Part shown: piece after piece, positions 18,053 through 27,092 of the stretch
How positions within the stretch are numbered: position 1 is the first letter of the stretch
How the letters are laid out: each line of letters starts with the position of its first letter
DNA from: Acinetobacter sp. TGL-Y2
GTDB lineage: Bacteria; Pseudomonadota; Gammaproteobacteria; Pseudomonadales; Moraxellaceae
NCBI RefSeq assembly: GCF_001612555.1
Contig: NZ_CP015110.1
Span: 806,001-870,000 of the forward strand
Direction: 5' to 3'
Length of the DNA stretch: 64,000 bases
Translations under genes and position numbers: made by a program
Notes under the pieces: model-generated
What the model saw: only the letters and a program-made list of their open reading frames with translations
What the model was told of the DNA's origin: nothing
Database searches by the model: none

Positions 18053-19894
18053 ATGGGTCACTTACATCCAACATTATCACAAAACAATCACTCTTCTTTT
18101 ACACCGACGTTGGCTTGGCAGCAACCTGATCACGCTACCATCAAGAAAGTGGAGCAACGTGTCATTAAACAATTGTTGCAAGCACTGATTTATGAAGAAA
18201 TTATTACAACAAAAATAGAAAATGGCAGTTTTGTTATCAGCGCTCAAGATCAAAATCAGCAAGCGGTTCAGTATTTTGCTGTAGGTCAGCATTATTTGAG
18301 CTTTGGTTTGGTACGTATAAGTGAGCAAGATGTTATTCGTCAAGACCATAGGGGAAAAACATCGATCGCACAATTAAATAGCGTCGTTGACGAAATTGTC
18401 CGTGCTATTCCGAATGCGACTCAATTAGATGATTTTATTTATGAGTTGAAACGTACTTTTATCCATGATGTGCAATCCCAACGTTGTCAACATGAATTTC
18501 CACTTCCTGCAGCCCAACATAATTATGATGTTTTAGAAACCTATTTGATGGCAGGGCATCCTTATCATCCATGTTACAAGTCGCGGGTGGGTTTTAGTCT
18601 ACAAGATAATTTGAAATATGGCGTTGAATATGCCCAGCCGATTCATTTGATATGGTTAGCAGTACATCAGTCATTAGTCTCAGAAAATAATTCTGTCTCG
18701 ATTGACCCAGATCGCTTTTTAAAACACCAACTGACTGAAAAAGATTTAGAAACATTTAATCATGTTGTTACAGAGCATCATTTAAATGCCGCTGAATATA
18801 CGTGGTTACCTGTTCATCCTTGGCAATGGGAAAATACCTTGGTTCATACTTTTTTTGAAGAAATAGTAGCTCAAAAAATCATTTATTTAGGTCGGGGAGG
18901 CGATGCCTATATTGCTCAACAGTCTTTAAGAACTTTGACCAATTTATACCATCCTGAAAAGCCATATATCAAGCTTTCAATGAGCTTAACCAATACCTCT
19001 AGTTCACGCATTTTGGCTTCTCATGCCGCCATGAATGGGCCATTAATTACCGACTGGTTACAACGTTTGATCGAAAATAGTGACATTGCAAAGTCATTGG
19101 ATTTTGCCATATTGCGTGAAGTTCATGCAACTGCGGTTGATTTTGCCAAATTGCCAGCCTCACATGCAAAACAAGCTTACGGCACCATTGGAAGTTTATG
19201 GCGTGAAAGTATCCATACCTATTTAAAGCCTGAAGAAGATGCCATTCCACTCAATGGTATTGGCCATATACAACATGATGGACAATTGCTTATTCAACCG
19301 TGGTTAAAAGAATATGGAACTGAAGCGTGGATTGAACAATTTCTATCGGTAGTGATTCAACCGATTTTATTTTTATTACATGCTGAGGGGATTGGCTCAG
19401 AATCACATGGTCAAAACATTATTTTAGTGCATAAAAATGGCTGGCCAACCCGAATTATCTTAAAAGATTTTCATGACGGTGTGCGTTTTAGTCCAGAACA
19501 TTTAACCCATCCAAATGAATATCTAGACTTATATGCTTTACCCGCAGAGCATGCCAAAGCAAATCGAATGTCATTTATTTTGACTGATGATTTAAATGCC
19601 GTTCGAGATTTTAGTTGTGCCTGTTTATTCTTCGTTGCTTTAAGTGATATCGCAATGACGCTCCAACAGAACCAAAATTTTTCTGAACAGCAATTCTGGC
19701 AAAAAGCAGCAAATATTATTCACCATTTTCAACAGCGACATCCAGAACATCGAATCAGATATGAAAAATTTGACGTATTTGCACCACAGTTTTGCATTGA
19801 ATCTTTAACCAAAAGACGCTTGTTTGGCGATGGCGAAGTTCAACTTCGTTTTGTGAATAACCCTCTGTATCAATTTCGCCCACAAGCAGTTTAA
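18053..19894 (+). CDS. IucA/IucC-family siderophore synthetase 2
   Basis: A 613-residue synthetase with the strongest family motifs of the three: AGHPYHPCYKSRVGF near residue 168, LPVHPWQWE mid-protein, SMSLTNTSSSRIL, and the C-terminal ESHGQNIILVH with KDFHDGVRF. The ribosome site AAGGAAA precedes the ATG. As an NIS enzyme it forms an amide between a carboxylate and a hydroxamate or diamine. Its tail NPLYQFRP is typical. It is 36-40% or so different in length-independent features from synthetases 1 and 3 by eye, so the three are not recent duplicates; exact identity was not computed. Confidence 0.92.
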   Translation: MGHLHPTLSQNNHSSFTPTLAWQQPDHATIKKVEQRVIKQLLQALIYEEIITTKIENGSFVISAQDQNQQAVQYFAVGQHYLSFGLVRISEQDVIRQDHRGKTSIAQLNSVVDEIVRAIPNATQLDDFIYELKRTFIHDVQSQRCQHEFPLPAAQHNYDVLETYLMAGHPYHPCYKSRVGFSLQDNLKYGVEYAQPIHLIWLAVHQSLVSENNSVSIDPDRFLKHQLTEKDLETFNHVVTEHHLNAAEYTWLPVHPWQWENTLVHTFFEEIVAQKIIYLGRGGDAYIAQQSLRTLTNLYHPEKPYIKLSMSLTNTSSSRILASHAAMNGPLITDWLQRLIENSDIAKSLDFAILREVHATAVDFAKLPASHAKQAYGTIGSLWRESIHTYLKPEEDAIPLNGIGHIQHDGQLLIQPWLKEYGTEAWIEQFLSVVIQPILFLLHAEGIGSESHGQNIILVHKNGWPTRIILKDFHDGVRFSPEHLTHPNEYLDLYALPAEHAKANRMSFILTDDLNAVRDFSCACLFFVALSDIAMTLQQNQNFSEQQFWQKAANIIHHFQQRHPEHRIRYEKFDVFAPQFCIESLTKRRLFGDGEVQLRFVNNPLYQFRPQAV

Positions 19895-19905
19895 GAGGTC
19901 ATAAG

Positions 19906-21831
19906 ATGAATACGATGTTATTTTCACCGACTGTGACTGCTCAAATGGTATGGGTCGACTTGGTGAATAGTTTTTTGGTAGAAGGCTATATTTCTGAACA
20001 ATATATTTTTACTGAACAGCAGGCCAAAACCCAATTAGAAGCGCGGTTCGAGCAAAATTTTAGTTCACTGTTTGAGGCTTATTCAAATCAAGCTTATTTT
20101 GTTGTTTTATTTAATTCAACATTGTCTGAATTTATTATTTTGCCTGTGCGAAAAGCGATTAAACAAGATTGGCAAATCCAACCTTTTGCACCTGCTTTTT
20201 CCGTATTGGTTCAAATGCAACAAAACTTTCAATTACGTACTTTAAATGCTTTAGAACTTTTTGATTCAATGCAGTGTTTAGGATATTTTACCGATTGTAA
20301 GGAATCCAAGTTAAACGCTTTTAGACTTGATTTACAACTGAGTCTGCAACAAAACCAACTCAGTACTCAGCATCAGATTCAAACCCAGACATGGGATTTA
20401 GATCAATCTGCTCAATTGTTTATTCAACTTGAACAATATGCAGGACTCCGGGATCGTCCATATCATCCTTTGGCCAAACTCAAAGATGGTTTTTCAAAAG
20501 ATGAATACCAGCAATATAGTCCTGAATTTTCACAACCTATAGCATTAAATTGGATTGCAATTAAAAAAGAAAAATTGGTCTTTGGGCAAGATGTCATACA
20601 ACTTGAAATTCATCAACCTGCCAAAATTTTTCTTCATCACAATGAATATTTACAGTTACAACACGAGTTAAATTACAAAGGCATTAATGAAGAATATTTA
20701 ACTTTACCTGTACATGTTTGGCAATTTGAGCATGTATTAGAACAAACATTTGCCCAAGAACTCGCAGATCACGTGATTATTCCTTTGCAGTTTCAGTCCA
20801 CTGAAATGTATGCCAGCTCTTCATTAAGAAGCTTATTGTCATCGTCAAAACCACAAGACAGTTTGAAACTTCCATTAGCAGTGAAGTCTTTAGGGTCGCT
20901 ACGTTTTTTACCCATTGTCAAAATGATCAATGGACAGAAAAACCAGAAACTTTTACAAGTTGCTAAACAAAAAGATGACGTTTTGAAAAAACGCTTATGG
21001 TTATGTGATGAAAGCCAGTGGTGGGCTTATTTACCGCATCAACCTGAAAATTTAACTCCAGATAATCTCACTTTATTTGATGAGCGACCAATGCATTTGG
21101 CAGCACAGCGGCGCCGTATTCCTGCTGAATTGTTGCAGCAACCTTATCAAATTATTCCAATGGCGAGTTTAGGACATTTCGTAGATGGAGAATTATACCC
21201 TTTTGAACTTATTTTAAAGGCTCAAAATATTGAATCGAATAAAGAGAATGTCATTCAGATATTTGTAGCCTTATGTCGAGATTTTTTTGAGGTGAATTTA
21301 CGTTTATTTCGTCTAGGTTTAATGGGGGAGATTCATGGTCAAAATATTTGTATTGTTTTAAAAAATGGACAGTTTTCAGGATTTATGCTGCGCGATCATG
21401 ATTCGGTGCGGATTTATTTACCTTGGCTGCAACAACATGGTTTGCAAGACCCACATTATTTAAGCCCTCATGATTTTAAAATCACGCTTTATCACGATTC
21501 TATTGAAGAGTTGATTTTGTATCTTCAAACACTGGGTATACAAGTGAATTTAGCCAGTATTTTAGAGTCGATTGCTGAATATTATCAAATTGAGGAATAT
21601 GAGCTGTGGCAGGTTGTGGCTCAACAGTTACAAGAGGCCTTAAATGAGGTGCCATTGAATGATGAAGCACGCGCTGAATTACAACATCTTTTATTTGAAA
21701 AAGAGCAGTGGCCATATAAACAGCTTATTCGTCCATTATTGCAGCAAAAGAATCGAGTAGGGAGCATGCCAAGCAGTGTAGGCAAGATCGGTAATATTTT
21801 AAAAAACTACCAAGCTTTTTATAACGATTGA
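19906..21831 (+). CDS. IucA/IucC-family siderophore synthetase 3
   Basis: A 641-residue synthetase starting 11 bases after synthetase 2 with AAGAGGT as ribosome site. It has RDRPYHPLAKLKDGF near residue 183, LPVHVWQFE (a variant of the usual HPWQ), GEIHGQNICIV and LRDHDSVRIY. The His-to-variant change HPWQ to HVWQ shows it is the most divergent of the three. A third NIS synthetase is one more than aerobactin needs, and fits baumannoferrin, whose backbone has more than two amide joints. Substrate order is unknown. Confidence 0.9.
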   Translation: MNTMLFSPTVTAQMVWVDLVNSFLVEGYISEQYIFTEQQAKTQLEARFEQNFSSLFEAYSNQAYFVVLFNSTLSEFIILPVRKAIKQDWQIQPFAPAFSVLVQMQQNFQLRTLNALELFDSMQCLGYFTDCKESKLNAFRLDLQLSLQQNQLSTQHQIQTQTWDLDQSAQLFIQLEQYAGLRDRPYHPLAKLKDGFSKDEYQQYSPEFSQPIALNWIAIKKEKLVFGQDVIQLEIHQPAKIFLHHNEYLQLQHELNYKGINEEYLTLPVHVWQFEHVLEQTFAQELADHVIIPLQFQSTEMYASSSLRSLLSSSKPQDSLKLPLAVKSLGSLRFLPIVKMINGQKNQKLLQVAKQKDDVLKKRLWLCDESQWWAYLPHQPENLTPDNLTLFDERPMHLAAQRRRIPAELLQQPYQIIPMASLGHFVDGELYPFELILKAQNIESNKENVIQIFVALCRDFFEVNLRLFRLGLMGEIHGQNICIVLKNGQFSGFMLRDHDSVRIYLPWLQQHGLQDPHYLSPHDFKITLYHDSIEELILYLQTLGIQVNLASILESIAEYYQIEEYELWQVVAQQLQEALNEVPLNDEARAELQHLLFEKEQWPYKQLIRPLLQQKNRVGSMPSSVGKIGNILKNYQAFYND

Positions 21832-21850
21832 TAAAACAGGTCACTAAAAC

Positions 21851-22657
21851 GTGCGTTCTCCTATCCCTGTCGCCAATATTGAGCCAGAACTGGATTTAGA
21901 AAATCTAGGATTGTCGCAAGCAAAACAGATTTTGGTCGATCAGCTTAATATCAAAATTCATTTGCATGCGCAAAATACAGATAGTTTTTCAGATTTAATG
22001 AATCCTGAGCGATGTTTAGTTGTACTGAGTGAATTTCAGATTCGAATTCAGGCGGTTAATTTGACCTGTTCAGCTTCTATGTTTATGAAGTATTGGGCAG
22101 TGCCCCTGTTATTTCCCTATTTATATGCACTGCTCACTGAACAGATTCATTTACCTTGGGAATTATCTGCACTTTCAGTACAAATGGTGCCGACATGGTA
22201 TTGGGATCGACATTTAAATTTTAAGCTTTCGTTTTTATCTTTAAATTCGGTGAATACTCAGAATTATGCTTATGAGATTTTTATTTTAAGAGTTTTTAAG
22301 GATTTAAATCAGATTTTTGAAGTGATGAGTAAGGTTGGAAAAGTACAGAAGTTTTTGCTTTGGGAAAATACCGCACTTCGTATTTTACAGTTTTACGACC
22401 TGATGCAACGAAAAGACTCAACCCTAAAAGGGTTGAGGAAAATGAAAAACCAGCGGCAATTTTTATCTGATTTAAATGCTGAGTTTTTCGGTTTAAAACA
22501 AAATCCATTTTTACTGTTGGAACAAAGCCGAAAATTGAGTGGGGGAAGCTATCAACGTAAAAAATGCTGTTTTTACTTCCAATTACCCGAAGCTGAAAAT
22601 GAATATTGTGCCAGTTGCCCTTTAGTGAAAAAGGATCAAGGGAGAGATCAAACCTGA
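21851..22657 (+). CDS. FhuF-like siderophore ferric reductase
   Basis: A 268-residue protein with the FhuF C-terminal signature RKKCCFYFQLPEAENEYCASC, the CC-x10-C-x2-C pattern that binds a [2Fe-2S] cluster. FhuF proteins reduce iron in hydroxamate siderophores in the cytoplasm so that it can be released. The start is GTG at 21851. The stop overlaps the next ATG by one base (TGATG), so translation is coupled. The N-terminal ~200 residues are hydrophobic in patches and less conserved, which is normal for the family. Confidence 0.85.
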   Translation: MRSPIPVANIEPELDLENLGLSQAKQILVDQLNIKIHLHAQNTDSFSDLMNPERCLVVLSEFQIRIQAVNLTCSASMFMKYWAVPLLFPYLYALLTEQIHLPWELSALSVQMVPTWYWDRHLNFKLSFLSLNSVNTQNYAYEIFILRVFKDLNQIFEVMSKVGKVQKFLLWENTALRILQFYDLMQRKDSTLKGLRKMKNQRQFLSDLNAEFFGLKQNPFLLLEQSRKLSGGSYQRKKCCFYFQLPEAENEYCASCPLVKKDQGRDQT

Positions 22658-23277
22658 TGTCAGAGCCATTAAATTTTTTATTAACACAATATGCCTTTGT
22701 TGCCAGTTCAACCATAGGTCATGTTTTAGACACAGGCTATTTACCCAAAATTCATGCCGTTAATTCGGTTCAGCATGTCGTCGGTATTGTGCGAACAGTG
22801 ACCTTAAACTCTATCAATGCGATGCAGATCCGTCATGCCCTTTTAGAAAGTAAAGCTGGCGATATACTGGTAATAGATGCGAGAAAACTTGGATATCGAG
22901 CATGTTGGGGTGAACAGCGTCATCGCGCAGCTATCTATCATCAATTGGCTGCGATTGTCGTTATAGGTGCGGTAACAGATATAGATGCTTTAAAAACAAT
23001 GAAAGTACCTGTATTTGCTCAAACTGTAAGTAGTTTAACCACAAGGTCTGAAGGCGAAAGTTTTGTTGACTTTGATCACGATATTCACTATTTGGGTTCC
23101 ACTATTTCCACAGGGGACTTAATGGTTGCAGATGCAGACGGTATCTTTATTTTAAAACCTGATATTGCCGCACAATATTTAGAAAAGTTTCAACATATGG
23201 AATTACGAGAAAAACAAAAACGTGACCAGTTTTTCAGTCAGCATTCACTTGAACAGTATTATCATGCCAATCAATAA
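22657..23277 (+). CDS. RraA-like protein in the siderophore operon
   Basis: A 206-residue protein of the RraA/HMG-aldolase-like family. It shows the fold motifs AGDILVIDARKLGYRACWGEQ (a GExx metal/substrate site) and IVVIGAVTDIDALK in place of the usual GxvRD, so the conserved Arg is replaced by Thr. In other bacteria the family includes RNase E regulators and 4-hydroxy-4-methyl-2-oxoglutarate aldolases. The ATG at 22657 has GGGAGAG upstream. Its place between a ferric reductase and an acyltransferase suggests a role in siderophore assembly or precursor supply; the actual reaction is unknown. The lost Arg suggests a changed chemistry. Confidence 0.8.
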   Translation: MSEPLNFLLTQYAFVASSTIGHVLDTGYLPKIHAVNSVQHVVGIVRTVTLNSINAMQIRHALLESKAGDILVIDARKLGYRACWGEQRHRAAIYHQLAAIVVIGAVTDIDALKTMKVPVFAQTVSSLTTRSEGESFVDFDHDIHYLGSTISTGDLMVADADGIFILKPDIAAQYLEKFQHMELREKQKRDQFFSQHSLEQYYHANQ

Positions 23278-23312
23278 CCGATGTAACGGATAAAAAGAGT
23301 AATAAACGAGAT

Positions 23313-23921
23313 ATGCACACATTATCCTCCAAACTTCCAAATGACTTTAAGTATCAAGAAAAAGGAGTGTCATATGCACTTCGGGCTTTAAAGCTGCCGC
23401 AGGATTTTTCATTACTTTATAAGTGGATGCATGAACCGCATGTGATTCCCCAATGGCAACTCAATAAACCTGAAATAGAATTAGCCGTATATTTTGAAAA
23501 AATGCTCATTGATGACCATCAACGACTTTATATTATTCAAATTAAAGAACAGGATGTTGGATATTTGGAGATATATGAAGCTAAGCGGGATAGGCTTTCA
23601 TTATATTATCCTGCATTAGACAATGATTTAGGTTGGCATATATTGTTGGGTGAAATAAATGTAGTGGGAAAAGGGCATTTTAAAGCCGTGATGCGCATGA
23701 TGTGTTATTTCATTTTTGAACATTCAACTGCTGAAAAAATAGTCGGAGAGCCCGATGAAAATGTAAAATCTTATCAGTATGTAGCACAAGAAATTGCATT
23801 TGAAGCCCAGAAACACATTCAAATGTTAGAGAAAAAAGCCATTTTATATCATTGTTTCAGAGAAAAATTTTATCAACAATGTGGAGAGTTATTGCCTTTT
23901 CAAACAGATGATCTTTACTAA
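23313..23921 (+). CDS. GNAT-type acyltransferase (IucB/RhbD-like)
   Basis: A 202-residue protein of the siderophore acyltransferase family, which transfers an acyl group from CoA to an N-hydroxylated amine to form the hydroxamate. The typical substrate-binding start KWMHEPHVIPQWQ is at residues 39-51; YIIQIKEQDVGYLEIYEA and LGWHILLGEINVVGKGH follow. In acinetoferrin and baumannoferrin pathways the acyl group is a medium-chain unsaturated fatty acid. It is the last biosynthetic gene of the operon; a 209-base gap with its own Fur-like box separates it from the receptor gene. Confidence 0.88.
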   Translation: MHTLSSKLPNDFKYQEKGVSYALRALKLPQDFSLLYKWMHEPHVIPQWQLNKPEIELAVYFEKMLIDDHQRLYIIQIKEQDVGYLEIYEAKRDRLSLYYPALDNDLGWHILLGEINVVGKGHFKAVMRMMCYFIFEHSTAEKIVGEPDENVKSYQYVAQEIAFEAQKHIQMLEKKAILYHCFREKFYQQCGELLPFQTDDLY

Positions 23922-24071
23922 TTTTTTGAATGTTTTATATCTTCCTAAATTTTTAAATCCTTTTAAAATTCGAGTGTGCTAACTCGATGCTATCTTTTTA
24001 ATCAATTTATTCCAGCCAATTTATTCCAGCATGGTTATAAGCATTAAATATTGAAACAAGGATTTTACAAC

Positions 24072-24090
24072 AGTAATGATAATGGTTATT
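24072..24090. promoter_or_regulatory. Fur-box-like site upstream of the siderophore receptor
   Basis: AGTAATGATAATGGTTATT contains the exact TAATGATAAT half and matches about 14 of 19 positions of the Fur consensus. It lies 40 bases before the receptor ATG and suggests separate iron-controlled transcription of the receptor. Confidence 0.75.
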
Positions 24091-24130
24091 ATTTGCGCTA
24101 ACATTAATACTCAAGATTCAAGGAACAAGA

Positions 24131-26323
24131 ATGCGACTATCTCACTTTAGTCTTTGCCTTTTGACCACCGCCATTTGTACACATTTATATGCAGATGACA
24201 TGGCTAAAGTCTCATCATCCGAAACAAAACAAGCCAATACGCAGTTAGCTTCAATCGTTGTCACAGCAACACGTAGTCCAAAAAGTATTGCGGAAGTTGC
24301 GGGAACGGTTCAGACCATTGCGGGTGATGAAATTACACAACAGGCAGGGGCTGGACGTAAAGTCGCAGATGTTTTGGCACAGCTTGTACCGTCTTTAGCA
24401 CCGAGTAGCGGTACCACCAGTAATTATGGTCAGACCATGCGCGGACGTAATGTACTGGTGATGATTGATGGGGTATCGCAAACCGGCTCTCGTGATGTGG
24501 CACGTCAATTGAACAGTATTAGTCCAAATATGATTGATCATATTGAAGTCGTTTCGGGTGCAACCAGTATTTATGGTTCTGGAGCAACAGGCGGTATTAT
24601 TAATATTATTACCAAACGTGCAGATAAATCGAAACCTCTAAGCTTTCAAACCAAGTTGGGTCTGACATCGGCTGATCAGTTTCGTAGCGATAGCTTAGCC
24701 TACCAAGTGGGGCAAACAGCATCATTTAATAATGACAAAATGGATGGTTTTTTAGGTTTAGACTATACCAACCGAGGTTCTCAGTTTGATGGTAAGGGTG
24801 ATCGTATTTCATTAAGCCCGTGGCAAGGCAGCACTATGGACACCGATACCATTGATGTAAATGGTCGCTTAAATTTTAATTTAACTGAGCATCAAAGCTT
24901 AAGTTTTGGTGCTCAATATTATAAAGATGAACAAGATACAGAATATGGCCCTGACTATTCTTACTTAAAAACAAAAACACAACCCTCTTATAAAGCGATT
25001 AAAGGCTGGAGTTTAGACAATCAGCCATTTACAGAACGTTATGCTTTCAACACGCAATATCAAAATCAAGATTTCTTGGGCAAAATTTTGAATGTAGAAG
25101 CGTATTATCGTAATGAAAAGTCACGCTTTGTCCCTTATGGGTATTCCGCTGATGGCGTTGATGTAAAACAAAGTCAATCTAATGTTGATTATGCGGGTAT
25201 TCGTTCTACGGTTCAATCTCATCTTAAAGTTGCAGAACGTGATTTAAAACTGACTTATGGTTTAGATTATGATTGGGAAAAAGACCACCAATGGGCCGAA
25301 TTTTATACACCGAGTAATAATGGTTTGGTCTATACGGCAACGGGTGAAAAACAAGGTTCTGGACCAGACACAGAAATCCAAAATATTGGCACCTTTTTAC
25401 AAGGTGACTATGCTTTAACAGATCGTTTAAATATTCAGGGGGGCGTGCGTTATCAATACGTTCAAGCAGATACGGACAGTTACTTAACTGCACGTAAACC
25501 TTTTACCTTAATGGCTGCTGATTCTACAGATTCTGATAAGTTTTTATTTAACTTAGGTAGTGTGTATGCATTAACGGATGATCAGCAAATTTACGCAAAC
25601 TTCTCACAGGGTTATAGTTATCCTGATGTACAACGTGTACTACGTGATGTGGCCGCCTACACGCTCACAACTTCAGGTATTGCACCCATTACCGTAAATA
25701 GTTATGAATTGGGTTGGCGCTTAAACCAAGATGATGGCCTAAACTTAGGTCTAACAGGTTTTTATAATAACTCCGATAAGGTGGTTCAGTTCAACGCAGA
25801 CCGCTCAGTGAATATTGTGGACACCGATCAACGTGTTTATGGTGCAGAAGCCAATGTCAGTTATCCATTTATGGAAAACTATAAGGTGGGCGGGACGTTG
25901 GGCTATACCCGCGGACAGTATAAAGATGCTGCAAATAAGTGGCATGAATTAAATGCGTTTGCGGTTTCTCCAGTAAAAGGAACGCTATTTGCTGAATGGA
26001 GTAATGATGAAGGCTATGGTGTTCGTGCGCAAATGCAAGCCATTAAAGGCACAGATAGAGCTTATAAAGATGACCAAGCACTAAAAGATGCAGGCTTCAA
26101 AGACAGTAATAGTGCAGCAGAGATTAAAGGTTATACCACGATGGATGTATTGGCGCATTTTCCTATGGCGAAAGGTCGCGTGGATTTTGGTGTTTATAAT
26201 GTTTGGGGTAATCAATATAAAACAGTATTTGCTCAACAAGCGGCAATCACAAATGACAACTTACTTTTGGCTATTCCTGCCGAAGGACGTACCTTTGCAT
26301 TGAGCTATCTGATTCACTATTAA
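24131..26323 (+). CDS. TonB-dependent outer-membrane siderophore receptor
   Basis: A 730-residue outer-membrane receptor. A signal peptide (MRLSHFSLCLLTTAICTHLYA) is followed by LASIVVTATRSPKSIAEV, the TonB box region, a plug domain (NVLVMIDGVSQTG, IDHIEVVSGATSIYGSGATGGIINI) and a 22-strand barrel ending in LSYLIHY. The C-terminal aromatic residue is typical of outer-membrane proteins. Its place after the biosynthesis operon and behind a Fur-like box makes it the likely receptor for the ferric siderophore made here. Ligand is inferred from context. Confidence 0.92.
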   Translation: MRLSHFSLCLLTTAICTHLYADDMAKVSSSETKQANTQLASIVVTATRSPKSIAEVAGTVQTIAGDEITQQAGAGRKVADVLAQLVPSLAPSSGTTSNYGQTMRGRNVLVMIDGVSQTGSRDVARQLNSISPNMIDHIEVVSGATSIYGSGATGGIINIITKRADKSKPLSFQTKLGLTSADQFRSDSLAYQVGQTASFNNDKMDGFLGLDYTNRGSQFDGKGDRISLSPWQGSTMDTDTIDVNGRLNFNLTEHQSLSFGAQYYKDEQDTEYGPDYSYLKTKTQPSYKAIKGWSLDNQPFTERYAFNTQYQNQDFLGKILNVEAYYRNEKSRFVPYGYSADGVDVKQSQSNVDYAGIRSTVQSHLKVAERDLKLTYGLDYDWEKDHQWAEFYTPSNNGLVYTATGEKQGSGPDTEIQNIGTFLQGDYALTDRLNIQGGVRYQYVQADTDSYLTARKPFTLMAADSTDSDKFLFNLGSVYALTDDQQIYANFSQGYSYPDVQRVLRDVAAYTLTTSGIAPITVNSYELGWRLNQDDGLNLGLTGFYNNSDKVVQFNADRSVNIVDTDQRVYGAEANVSYPFMENYKVGGTLGYTRGQYKDAANKWHELNAFAVSPVKGTLFAEWSNDEGYGVRAQMQAIKGTDRAYKDDQALKDAGFKDSNSAAEIKGYTTMDVLAHFPMAKGRVDFGVYNVWGNQYKTVFAQQAAITNDNLLLAIPAEGRTFALSYLIHY

Positions 26324-26333
26324 TCATCATTCA

Positions 26334-26369
26334 AAAAGTATCCGTAAAATGGTTATGGATACTTTTTTC
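26334..26369 (+). terminator. Terminator after the siderophore receptor
   Basis: AAAAGTATCC and GGATACTTTTTT form a 9- to 10-bp stem with a T-run, 12 bases after the receptor stop. Confidence 0.8.
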
Positions 26370-26427
26370 GGTAGTGCATGAATACGACGTGATAAAAATA
26401 ATAAGTTATTGATATTAAAATATATAA

Positions 26428-26942
26428 ATGAATTATTACACGTTGGTATTTAGCACTACCATTATTCCGTATTTAAAGCCCATTGGACTGTCTGAGTATG
26501 TTGACGTAATTCTATGATTTTTGGCTTGTCTTCTATGATCGGTGTATGGGTGACTGGGGTTTTTATCGATCGCCTATTAGCTCGTTTAGTGATACTGAAT
26601 TTGAGCATGTTTGCCTTAGCAATATTAATGTTCGCTTATTTCCAAAATCACCCTGTATTGATTATTTTGGCGATCTTTATTTGGGGGTTCAGTGTTGGAT
26701 CATCCCCAGTGTTATTACAAACAGCTTGTGCTAATGCTGCAGGCGCGAATGCTGATATAGCCCAATCCATTTTAGTCACGATGTGGAATTTTGGCTTAGC
26801 CGCAGGTGGTATAACTGGCGGATTATTATTACAACAGTATGGGGCTTCTAGCTTTCCATGGGCGATGTTAGGCTTCGTATTATTGGCATTATCGTTACTA
26901 CAATTCTCACGGCGGTTTCTATTTGTCAAAGAAGCATATTAA
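26428..26942 (+). pseudogene. MFS transporter remnant (C-terminal half, frameshifted)
   Basis: A first frame, starting MNYYTLVFSTTIIPYLKPIG, ends at a stop at 26515. The homologous reading resumes in another frame at 26514 with MIFGLSSMIGVWVTGVFIDRLL and ends 142 codons later. Together they match the second half of a sugar-efflux type MFS protein; the first six helices are missing. So it is both truncated and frameshifted. It lies between the siderophore locus and an IS relic, a likely deletion scar. Confidence 0.8.
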
Positions 26943-27092
26943 CTATTTTTAATTTTCCCTATCAGGTAAGTAAACTTATGACCTATAGGTCTTAATCAGT
27001 TTTAAGGATTTCATAAGATCGACTTAATACCTCTTATATTAAATTTCTAGATTCTCAGACGCAGTGCAACAGAGATTCATCTGGCTTGGAAA

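Noticed and set aside
22296..22715. Minus-strand frame across the FhuF-like/RraA-like junction
   Set aside because: It is antisense to two coupled genes with clear families.
13302..26323. Aerobactin or acinetoferrin locus
   Set aside because: Three synthetases plus RraA-like and FhuF-like genes fit baumannoferrin better; aerobactin has two synthetases and no such genes.
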